A stretch of DNA of 64,000 nt from Diphasiastrum complanatum (lineage: Eukaryota > Streptophyta > Lycopodiopsida > Lycopodiales > Lycopodiaceae). The position numbers were made by a program, and so were the translations under genes. Below, one piece after another: positions 55,090 to 64,000 of this stretch (positions within the stretch are counted from its first letter, which is position 1; each line of letters opens with the position of its first letter). Below the pieces are notes generated by a model, which saw only the letters and a list, made by a program, of their open reading frames with translations, had not been told where the DNA came from and did not search any database. The stretch is taken from assembly GCA_029204225.1 (NCBI GenBank), contig CM055099.1:49621294-49685293 (forward strand), in the 5' to 3' direction.

Positions 55090-56385
55090 CTATCTATTCT
55101 TAAAAACGAACTGAATCAGAGTCTAAAGTTTACTAAACTGAGCTACACTTGCATGAATTGACAAGCCAAGAAACAAGAAACCAATCTACAACATATTAGA
55201 AGTCCAAGAATCAAGAAACCAACCAGTCTATTGATTCTTGGACATCCCAAGAACATCAAAAACTGGATTGTAAAGAGATATGCAAGATTCACACCACAGA
55301 TCCAGCCTATTTAGTTTACCTGAATGCTGGTTCCTACATTAATCCACAAACAAGATAAGAAGCTGATCCACTCTACGAAAGCAGCAAATCTAATCCACTC
55401 TACAATCCACAACCACACACAAAAGGAGGGAAGGACAAGATCATAAATGCATCACTCAAGAAACAAGAATGATCAAGGAGCTCAATGGATGCACCAAAAT
55501 TGTGAAGGCTCTTCTCATTTCAACATGGAGTTGATACAATTCACAAAAAGCTCCTCTTCATAAAGAGGGAGTCTCTTAAATAAGCAAGAGAGCTCCTTAG
55601 GTGACATCCTAGTGGAATTTCTACATTTCCAAATTTACAAGTGGAATAATGCTCTCCACTAGAGGTCACCATCAAAAGGTGGCTCACTCTACTTTCTTTA
55701 AGAGGGGTCTACTTGCATTTAATACATTTGCCTAGAAATACTAGTTCCTACATGGTCATTCCATCTTTTGGGATTCACCATGAGGCTTACACAGTTCTTG
55801 CTTGTCATTCCTAACTAGCATTTCTCGGCTCTCATACTCGGCTCTCAGTCTTTGTTCATCTCATCTTCTCAGAGACCTCCTCGGTCTAAGGTGAGAGGTG
55901 CTCTTGAGTTGCTCTGTCCGAATATCTTGGGGATTCGTCAGAATCAGCCAACATCATCCCACCCCTAATGTGTTACAGGACCCACTGCAACTCATATTGG
56001 ACGATGTCGCTCCACTTCCGCATTAGCATCTTCGATCGGCACTTGGAAAAGCATAAATCCTCGTTCACTTGCTTAAAACCAAGTGTTTATTGTTGTCAGT
56101 CTTTATCAAAAATTATTTTTGCAAATTGTCGCAATTTAACCAAAATGTCTTATTGTTGTAATGGGTTGACATTCTCAAAATTTGGAGAGCTCTCAGTAGC
56201 TTCACAACTATGCATGCATGAGTGCTTCTCGCGTGTCTTCTTTTTTACCACTTGTATCTGCCATTGACGGTTTCATCTTTGGTTTCTTGGCACATTCTAT
56301 CTTCTGAGAGGTCTGTATCCTCCATTTGCCTCTGGGTGTTTCCTTGGTTATTCTCTCAGTTGAAGTTTCAATCTCAAGGGAAGGT
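55090..56385 (-). mobile_element. Element K1: unclassified LTR element, 3' part and LTR, minus strand
   Basis: Reading on the minus strand from 56385: end of an ORF (KIECAKKPKMKPSMADTSGK), noncoding DNA, then an LTR with TATA-like TTGCTTATTTAAGAGAC. Segment by segment it aligns with K2 (61220-62350): GAATCCCCAGA, ACCTCTCACC, GAGGAGGTCTC, GAGTGAGCCACC, TTTTGATGGTGACC, TTGCTTATTTAAG, AAACTAAATAGGCT. It lies opposite in orientation to K2. Confidence 0.6.
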
Positions 56386-58483
56386 GAGGATGGAGTCCTT
56401 ATTGGAGATGAATGAGTTGATGGAGATTGTTGCAGGTGTGGAGGAGAGACCTCAAGCACCTCAAGATCAAGTGAGGTATGACAAGAGAGCAAAGAAAGCT
56501 CTACACATGATTAAGATGAATGTTACCAATGAACTTCTCAAGGAAGTTGGTAAGTGCACATCATCTTCGGAGGCTTGGGAAGCTTTGAAGAAGCTTTATG
56601 AATCCAAGTCTACATCAAGAGTGCTTACTCTTAGGAGGCAAATCTTTCAAAGTTTGTAAAAGAAGGAAGAGAGTACTCATGCTTTTGTTTTGAGGGTTAA
56701 AGCATTCAATGATGAGTTAGCATGTATTGATGAAAGCATTAAGGAGGTAGAACTTGTTCAAGTTATACTTAATGGCTTGTTGGATGATCATGCTAATCTT
56801 GTTTAAAGTTTTGCTATTCAAAAGACTTTGCCAAGTATTGTGGATTTGCAAGAGATCTTGGTGAATGAGGAGTATAGGCTTCAATCAAGAGGAGGTGGAT
56901 CTACATCGACATATCATTATGAAGAGGATGCTATGTTAATTAAAGGCAAGTTCAAGGGCACAGGCAAAGGCAAGTGGTCTAAAGGGCAAGATCAAGGTGA
57001 TACTTCCTCTTTTGGCAAAAAGAAAGATAAGTCTAAGTTGAAATGCTTTTATTGTGGAATCAAAGGGCACTTTGCAAATGAATGTTTGAAGAAGCAAAGA
57101 GATGAAGGTAGCAAGCAAATCAACGTTACTACTAATGATGAGGATCTAGGTGGTGGTGATTCTCTTTTGATGTGTTCTTCAAGTCTAATATCAAGTGAAG
57201 GTGACAAAGATTCATGGTGGATTGATAGTGGAGCTAGTTCACACATGACTAGTCACAAGGAGTTCTTTACTTCTTTGGTCACTTATGATGGAGCCAAGAA
57301 AGCAATTCACATGGCCAATGGTGGTGAGTGTGTGATTGAAGGTATTGGTTCAATTCCTATTTGTCTCTCTACTAATAGGAAAGCAAGACTTGATGGTGTT
57401 CTTTACATTCCTTCACTTTCAAAGAATTTGCTAAGTGTTGGTCAAATGATAGAGAAAGGATACATGGTAAAGTTTGGTGGTGATGCTTGCTTCATTACAA
57501 AGGAAGAAATCTTGGTTGCTAGGGGCAATAAACAAGGTAGACTTTTCAAGCTTGATGCTTTTGTTATGGCTAACAAAAAGGATGGAATGGAAAAGGAGAT
57601 TGGTCTCGACTTTCCAAAGTTACCTTTTAGCATCAATAAGATTGGTGGATCTTATGCAAAGTCTAACAAGCTTCTTTATGCTAGATCTAGGTCAAGATCT
57701 AATATGCTTCTTGGAGATGTTCATCTTTGTGCTAACTTGGCTAGTCTTGAGGATAATGATGGTGTTTCAAAGGTTCTTCATGGAAAGTGCAAGCATGCAA
57801 AAGGTAAGGAAAGAGCTAACTTCATCAATGGAGGAGAAGGTTCTTCCTTGGAAAAGTTTGTTGCTAATGATTTCTTTGATCATCTGGAAAAGGATGTTGC
57901 TAGGTGCATGCATGAAGGAGATGGTTCTTCTACATTCTTTTGTTATGATTCCAAGAAAGTCATTTTTCCAGCAAGTGGAGTCACATGTCTTCATAAAGAG
58001 AGTAGGTCAAATGGTTCTATCAAGAGACTTGGTGAGGGAGATAGTCACAAGTCAAGAAGAAGAGAAGTATGTGAAGAGTTCAAAGTAGGATGTACTTTGA
58101 ATAATGTCATTGTGAATGATAGTGAGGAGGAATCATTATCATGTGAGTCATTACCTAAAACATTGAGTAGAAGTTCTTGTTTGAAAAAAGAGAGTACTTC
58201 AATCATCCTTATGTTGAAGGTACTAATCATTTTTTTCATGGCTTCTAATTTCTTTGAGGTTTCTACTTCTTATGATGCAATCATTAAGAGGGAGTCTTAT
58301 GAAGGAAAGAGCAATGAAAGATTGGTTCTTGGGAAGATCCAAAGCATGGATCTCACATCTCTTCATCAACTCAAAGGATTCAGGTTTGTTATGGACTCAA
58401 GAGGGCTGAATTTCTTAGGTTTGATACTCATTTGCACCTACTCTACTTCATGTTGGATGGAAAGTTTGGAATCTATCTTTTGA
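56386..58483 (+). pseudogene. Copia F Gag, protease and unknown C-terminal extension
   Basis: One frame throughout, with two in-frame TAA codons (56657-56659 and about 56804-56806), both where relatives have Gln (CAA). Gag: KKALHMIKMNVTNELLKEVG, LTLRRQIFQSL, ACIDESIKEVELVQVILNGL. Knuckle CFYCGIKGHFANEC near 57043. Protease: WWIDSGASSHMTSHKEFFTS near 57215, IPSLSKNLLSVGQM. Then, from about 57590, the frame stays open for 300 codons without the GAG-pre-integrase WHxRxGH block or any integrase motif. It contains RSRSRSNMLLGDVHLCANLA, a Cys/His-poor acidic part and a strongly hydrophobic segment (IILMLKVLIIFFMASNFFEV) near 58200-58260. This extension is unrecognised. Confidence 0.7.
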
Positions 58484-59343
58484 TTTATGATGGTGACATT
58501 GGTGACATTGTTTTCACTAACCTTTGTGGAAATTCGAGATCAAGCATTGATGAGATCTTGTTGGATCTAGATCATATGTTTGAGAGAGAGTATTTCCAAA
58601 GGTTCAGGTCTGAAGATATTCATATCTTTGATATCTTTGATGATCAAGAGAAAGGTAAGCAAGTGGAAGCGACACACTTTGCTTTACTCACATGTTTTGG
58701 AGAATTTTCTTGTGTAGATGATGCTATGCAAGTGGATATTGGTTCTCATGGTTTTCATACTGGAAAAGCAGGTAATGGATCTGGAAAATAAATTTTGTTC
58801 AATGACTTTGATGGTCAAGAGGAAGATCAAGAGGTTGGTCTCAAAGGGCTTCAACAACACAAAAGGAAAGGTGGCAATTTGGAGCTAGTCAAGAGCATCA
58901 AAGGAGAGGTAATTGGCAAAGATGTTATGGATCTTTTTTTTCAGCTTATTGAAGACACAAGTAAGGTCAAAGGAGCAGCAAAGAAGTGTTGTTCAAGTTT
59001 ACTTTACTTGTTCTATCTCATGTTTGAGCTATTTCATGTGGATGTGTGCAAATTGTCAAGATATGGACAAACTAGCTACATTGTCTTACAATATCTTATT
59101 GTTGGAGTTGTACTAGCATTCTTAGCTGGTTTTGCTGATGGAAATGAAGCTATTGGAGGTTCATTATGTCACTCATTCATGGCCAAGTCATCAAGTGTTG
59201 ATGATATCTTGTGGCAAGATGGAGATGGAGGCTCATTCATGGAGTTTTATGGTGAAGACATATCGAGAAAGGACAAAGTTGGAGGAGACAAGCAAGCAAA
59301 TGGTCATCACTCACATTTATTGTTTGGTTGCTGTAAGTTTTAA
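58432..59343 (+). CDS. Unknown ORFs of copia F, downstream part
   Basis: Two open frames: 58432-58791 (119 codons; FGIYLLIYDGDIGDIVFTNL, acidic, DIFDDQEKGKQVEATHFALL) and 58795-59343 (182 codons; no ATG at the start, first Met further in). The second has two hydrophobic segments near 58985-59130 (LLYLFYLMFELF and YLIVGVVLAFLAGF), suggesting a membrane protein. The two could have been one ORF, because a single stop (58789-58791) separates them in the same frame. No RT, integrase or RNase H motifs. An envelope-like or captured host protein is possible; neither is shown. Confidence 0.4.
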
Positions 59344-59599
59344 GAGAGTTCAAAGTTTGAAACATGGAGGAATCATTTTATTTACATTCTATTTGGTTCT
59401 TCATGTTCAAGTTATATCTTGATGTGTAAAATTGATGTAAGAAATAGTGAAGCATCCAATTTGGACACTATTCTCTATATCAATTATGAAAGATACTTTA
59501 GAACCTTAGAAAGAAGATCTATACTTAGGATGGAGATCATTCTAAAGTTGGATCAAAGTTCTATTGTCAAAACTATGCCAAAACTAGTTGAAGAGGGAG

Positions 59600-60253
59600 T
59601 GTGAGAGATTTCAACTAGTTTAGTCTAGTTTAGTCACATTTTGGTAAATTGTCAATAAGAGGCCAAAACTCATTTTAGAATTAGAGATAAATTTTTTGAA
59701 GTTATATTAGTGTAAAATACATTCAATAAACACTTTTGGAAAGTGTGGGAAAGTTGGTAGTCCAGTTTGAGAGAGATTCAAATTTGAACTTTGGGTACAT
59801 TGAATCTAGACCCAAAAATAGTAGGGTTTACATTTTGGAGGGAAAGCCAAGTGGCCAAATAGGGTTTGGAGATTCTATAAAAGGATGTAACTCATGGAGA
59901 GACACATCTTCTCTCTTCTATCTCTCATTTCATCATTATACATGGTTCTCTTTGGGTTCTACTACTCGTTGGTGCACTATCTTGGTGTTATCTTGCAATT
60001 CTATGTGTAGAATGATCATTTATTGCTATTTTCGGTTCCACACGTGTGAAATAAAGTAGGGTATTGTAATTGTATGGACAACAAACATATTTTATGTTTT
60101 GGTTCATGTTTGATCAATATCTCTTAGAGTTTGCATCTCATTTTGTATGTAGATGCTGATTTTTCTACATTGGCAGGATTGTTGGTTTGCTCCTTATTGT
60201 AACCAAAGATTTGGGACATGGATTGGACCTTGAATGATCTGAAATCCTTCACA
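59600..60253 (+). repeat. Copia F 3' LTR
   Basis: 654 bp, TGTGAGAGATTTC...GAAATCCTTCACA, same family as the copia A LTR, with TATA box (TCTATAAAAGG near 59875). Confidence 0.9.
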
Positions 60254-60264
60254 CGGCATATAAC

Positions 60265-61209
60265 TTGTTGATCCCACCTCCTCCTAAACCTATCACCCCC
60301 GCACCCCTCTCTCCAGATCATTCCATCCCTGGCCTTCCAGAAACTAACATGGGCATTGGAGGAGATGATGACTTCATGGCAGATCAACCAGAGACAAGAA
60401 GGTTCTTGCCCAGGCAAGACACGGGCGGAACTGAGCCGTCGACAACTAATAAAGCCAAAGAAAAAGACACAGGCACCAAGGTCCTAGATGATTATCTGGT
60501 GAGGCCATCCCAACCGCGTAGGAGAACTTCCTCTACCAGGCCCAGAGGCAAATTGGCTTACACAAGAGAGTCAGAGAAATTTGAGAGGAATTACCCTCCC
60601 ATCTTGAGGGGAGGCAAAGAAGACATTGATCAAAGCCAATACTCCACCAGGGCCGAGATCATTGCCGCATTACAACCGCAACCAAAATGGCGGAATAAAG
60701 TCTTGAAAGATAGCAGGCGACTTCATGAGTATTTGAAGACACCGGCATGGAAGCGGGTGATCTCAAACGCAGAAATCCAAGGCCGGTGGAAAATCCACGA
60801 GTAGAATTGATAAACTGGCTAGTCATTCCGGAAATTTCAGAGAGAACCTCCGGATGATCTGAGGCTGCAGTTACTCAACTTCGGGCATAAATACAAAACA
60901 AGCGCCGATCTTTGCATGCAAGAAAGTGCCGAGTATTGCAGATCCATGGCCTTTCTGATGCAGCAAGATTGTTTCTGGGATCGAGGCTTGGAGCTCATCA
61001 AAATCAACCCAAATGTAGCCCTCCAGTCGGAAGAAAACCATGAGATGATGGCCAGGCTATACTACAGAGCGGCCTTCATGTGGTCATGCTATGTGACCAT
61101 GGCGGAAGACTGGCAAGAAATGGGCTTCGTGGAAAAGGTAAAAAAATATCTGGGGGCCCTCAAATTTGGAAGTAAGCTTCGCTTCCAAGTTTTTGAAGCC
61201 TTGGGGTGA
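60265..61209 (+). pseudogene. Element K unknown ORF (possibly gag-like)
   Basis: N-terminal Pro-rich part (PPPPKPITPAPLSPDH), basic middle (RPSQPRRRTSSTRPRGKLAY), then STRAEIIAALQPQPKWRNKV and LHEYLKTPAWKRVISNAEIQ. At 60802-60835 the frame is interrupted by clustered stops (two small shifts; the intervening frame reads KSTSRIDKLASHSGNFRE). The same frame resumes as PPDDLRLQLLNFGHKYKTSA, then an aromatic helical part (EMMARLYYRAAFMWSCYVTM) ending at 61209. The helical character and position before an LTR would suit a capsid-like protein; no family is recognised. Confidence 0.45.
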
Positions 61210-61481
61210 AAGATGAGTGAGAGAAAGCAAACGACACGACAACGAGGCGAGCAGGACTCGCAAGAAGTTCTCATGAAGGCTAGAATGTAGCGGCCAATTG
61301 AGAAACTTCCAATTTTGAAAAAATAATAATAATAAGTTTTATAGATAATAAGCACCTGGTTTTACGGAAGCGAACGAAGATCCACGCTTTTCCAAGTGCC
61401 AAGAGAAAGACATCACCGGTGTTGCAGTGGGTTCTTCAACAGATTAGGGATGGATAATGTTACCAGATTCCAGAGAATCCC

Positions 61482-61650
61482 CAGATGCCGAGCCAAGCTG
61501 AAGACACAGAATACCTCTCACCCATGACTGAGGAGGTCTCAGAAGGAGGAGAGCAGAAGAAGCTGAGAGCCAAGAAATTACTACCTAGGATGACAGTGAA
61601 ATATCTATGTGAGCCTACATGGTGTATCCCAGAAGGAACGACCATGTAAG
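61482..61650 (+). pseudogene. Element K small 3' ORF
   Basis: Open frame MPSQAEDTEYLSPMTEEVSE, then KKLRAKKLLPRMTVKYLCEP, stop at 61648-61650, 34 bp before the LTR. K1 has aligned DNA (about 55920-55760, minus) without a clean frame. It may be the end of the element's last ORF. Confidence 0.35.
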
Positions 61651-61683
61651 AGCTAGTCATATTTCCTAGGCATTGTAAATAGA

Positions 61684-62420
61684 TGTAGAACCCCCCCTTA
61701 AATTAGTTAGAGTGAGCCACTTTTTGATGGTGACCTTTAGTGGAAGGGCAAATTCCACATGTAATTTCTAATTTGGTGGAATTGCCACTTGGGCTCCACA
61801 TGGGCAGCCTTCTTGCTTATTTAAGGGCCCCCATCTCTTGTGAGGGAGCTTTGAATGTATTGTCAAGTTCTTTTTAGCAAATAAAGAGGATCCTCCACGA
61901 GTTCTTGATGATTGCTAAGCTCCTTGTTCATGGCAATGTTCTTGAGTGAAATTTCTATGAGCATGCTTGAATTCCTTGCATTGTGAATTAACTAGTTTTT
62001 TGCTTAGTTGTGGATTAGAATTCACTTCTTGTTTATGGAATAAGGTAGAAATTAAGTAAACTAAATAGGCTAGAATAGTGGTGTAGATCTTGCATACTCT
62101 CTTACTTTCCAGTTCTTGATTGTTCTTGGGCATTCTAAGCATCAAGAAATGAGTGTTTCTTGATTCTTGGATTGTCAAATGCTGTTAGCAATCTAGTTTC
62201 TTGTTTTCTAGTTTCTAGTTTCTTGTTCGGTAGTTAATCTTGTTCTTGATTGATTTCTAACTCAGTAGATAGTGGTAGGTCTGCTCCCTACTCCAAAATG
62301 TTGATCCTCTTGAGCTAAAGATGGTTACATGGTCGGTTTCTGCATGTAGCTGAGCATCAAAACTGTGTCTCCCACTGACAGGCTGGAAAATACATGTTGA
62401 AATCTAAGTAACGCTTCTGC
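61684..62420 (+). repeat. Element K2 LTR (3' boundary uncertain)
   Basis: TATA-like TTGCTTATTTAAGGGCC (about 61813), AAATAAAGAGG (about 61880), and a tail with repeated TTCTTGATTCTTGG / TAGTTTCTTGTT. It aligns with K1's LTR (about 55720 to 55090, minus). Confidence 0.55.
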
Positions 62421-63360
62421 TTTGTAATTGTTCTAATAAGAAGAAGAACCATAAAGAACCATAACTAAAGAAGAGGTAAAGAAATCACAAGAACCATGTT
62501 CACAAATTCAAAGAATTTGTGAACACTGTAGTTGACTCAAAGAATAATATGGCAATGAGATGCATGAATCAACTCTAATTTGACATGGATTTCTCATATG
62601 TCTCAAAAATCCTAAATTGTTGTACAAGGGAATCTAAAGATGGAGAGATGAATGAAAATGTGTTCTAAAGATGCTCTACAGAAGACTCTCGTGGAATAGC
62701 TATTCCTCAAGCAAAAATCAATCACACAAAATAGGTGAAGAGAAACAAGAAAATAAACAAACGTTACAGAGAGTGAGAACTGTATAGCACTTGTCAAACA
62801 AAACTTGCATTCATCAACGTTGATAATGTACCTTGATAGTTGCAATATTTTTTTGTTTTGTAGAGTAATGTAACTTACTCTGACATGCCCTTGTCAAAAC
62901 AAGACATGGTTGGTTACACTAAAATCTACCATCATTGATAGCAAATGTTGTAAGATATAGCTTGAGATGCAGGTATTATTGAGGTACTATGTCCTGAGGA
63001 CCTTTGTGAACAAGAGATTCAGAACCGAATCTCTATCTAGATTTCCAAATCCGAGAAATATTATGTATTGGCACATTGGAAATCGTATCAACATATGGAA
63101 AGACATAATAGATTTGAGGTTGTAGAAGGGGTGAAAAACTGTCAATCCCCTATGGAGGTTGCTCTTGGTTGGGCATTGTAGCATATGACAGAATATCTGT
63201 TTTGCTTTCCTTTTAACAAGGACTCATTTCATATTAGTGTCTTTTGCATTATGGAGCTGGTGTATTGGACGATGATGTAGAAGATTACAAGAAACTTCTC
63301 GATTGAGCAGCAGGTTTAACTACTGGTTGTTATGGTGCTCGTGTTGTTGTCGTGAGGATC
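62421..63360. other. No gene recognised
   Basis: AT-rich; only short open frames without family features. Confidence 0.4.
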
Positions 63361-63999
63361 CTATCCTGATTCATAACTGACGTGACGAACATGTAGGATC
63401 TTAGTTGGTTGTTTTGGACAGTCTTTAAAACTGTGTTTTCTGATACAATCAGGACACTCAGCATGGTACTTGGTCTTGACTGGACAATCAGCCATGAAGT
63501 GGCCAGTTTCACCACAGATGAAACATCTAGTGTGCAATGGCCCTTGTATAACAGCATAGCCATCTTGTATGGCTAGTGGGTCTGGACTTTCAGGTGGATA
63601 TTCATGATAAGTGATGGCATTTCTAGATTGTGATGGTTGTTCTTCATGTCGTTGGACTGTATGTGCTTGGATAGGCGGATATGAAGGACAAGCATCAACA
63701 GGATGCGTAGCCCGGCAGTGTGGGCACCATATTGTTTTTCGTCTATAAGGTACTTGTGCAGGGTTTGACTGACCAGACATATTGCTCTGGATAGACTTCA
63801 AGGTAGTTTAAAACTCATTGGTGAGTTTCTCCATCTGTAGTTGATGTTGCTTATTAAGCAACTCCAACTGGGATCTCCAAAGCTGATCTTGGGTGTCCTC
63901 GATCGGCTTCGACTCATGGGCAGGAGCACGTGGTGCTCGTCTTTCCCTTGATTCGTCAACATCTGATCCTTCATCTTCCTCCTTGATGGCATCAGACAT
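63361..63999 (-). pseudogene. Gag-like zinc-knuckle protein of an LTR element, one nonsense codon
   Basis: Minus strand, ATG at 63999 near the window edge: acidic N-terminus (SDAIKEEDEGSDVDESRERR), a coiled-coil-like LWRSQLELLNKQHQLQMEKL, a TAA at 63808-63810 (relatives would have Gln), the same frame continuing to 63361. Cysteine motifs: WCPHCRATHPVDACPSY and CFICGETGHFMADC (a clear CCHC retroviral-type knuckle), then CPDCIRKHSFKDC. Three Cys-rich clusters in a row are more than the usual one or two in plant gypsy Gag. A longer ORF start upstream cannot be excluded. No protease follows downstream on the minus strand. Confidence 0.55.
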
Positions 64000-64000
64000 A

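Larger units (their letters stand above)
56386..60253 (+). mobile_element. Copia element F: gag-protease with replaced pol
   Basis: It belongs to the A/B family by Gag and LTR text. The 5' end is truncated inside gag (starts at VRMESLLEM). Gag, knuckle and protease follow to about 57590, then about 2.0 kb of coding-looking DNA with no integrase, RT or RNase H motif, then the polypurine tract (59590-59599) and a complete 3' LTR (59600-60253). Confidence 0.85.
60254..62420 (+). mobile_element. Element K2: unclassified LTR element with unknown ORFs, plus strand
   Basis: Starts at the copia F LTR end (60254). ORF parts 60265-60804, 60820-61209 and 61482-61650, then an LTR beginning near 61684 (TGTAGAACCCCCC) with TTGCTTATTTAAGGG. 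No protease, RT, integrase or knuckle motifs are seen. K1 is a second copy in the other orientation. Confidence 0.55.

Overview
This window is nuclear DNA of a land plant. The evidence is spliced genes with GT-AG introns, plant-type Ty1/copia and Ty3/gypsy elements primed by initiator-Met tRNA (primer-binding site TGGTATCAGAGC, seen five times), LINEs, a CACTA DUF4216 remnant, a Mutator-like foldback and a tRNA-derived SINE. The style of the LINE tails and the density of decayed, nested elements would fit a large fern or other seed-free plant genome, but the sequence alone does not settle the species. Nearly all of the 64 kb is transposable-element debris. The one gene I can reconstruct completely is a five-exon membrane protein (DUF1648/SdpI-like, 224 aa) at 44339-46059 on the minus strand. 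An orphan first exon of an RRM-type glycine-rich RNA-binding protein lies at 10718-10828 (minus), and a few other possible exons are noted.

Layout. 0.2-6.7 kb: three LINE copies head to tail, each ending in a hairpin, AATAA and a microsatellite that forms the junction with the next copy; none has a reverse transcriptase. A complete 402-bp TRIM element with 5-bp target duplications sits in the first LINE, and its LTRs carry a tRNA-like sequence with A and B boxes. 6.7-12.6 kb: intron-like and LTR-like DNA. 12.7-16.8 kb: a minus-strand Ty3/gypsy element with part of its integrase inverted. 17.1-19.8 kb: decayed gypsy with a chromodomain remnant, then an LTR. 20.6-24.7 kb: copia protease scrap, a SINE, and a truncated copia (B). 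25-27.5 kb: unknown ORFs and the CACTA remnant.

27.5-43.2 kb is a nest. A minus-strand element (E) with an unknown ORF received copia C (LTRs about 1 kb at 29584-30592 and 41599-42604, TSD GACA[G/A]). C in turn received a solo LTR of family D (TSD CTTAC), a 999-bp Mutator-like foldback (TSD TGATTAAAT) and copia A (36055-41257). A carries a captured piece of C-type integrase in its own leader.

46.7-54 kb holds gypsy RT/RNase H and protease fragments and a small gag-only copia derivative (G). 55-62.4 kb holds an inverted pair of an unclassified LTR element (K1, K2) around a copia (F). F has gag and protease, but its integrase-RT-RNase H region is replaced by unrelated coding sequence with membrane segments. 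The right edge holds a gag-like zinc-knuckle protein.

The candidates for something undescribed are the Pol III-promoter TRIM, the pol-less copia F, the microsatellite-linked LINE train, and the K and E ORFs. Domain calls are from motif reading only; no database search was run.
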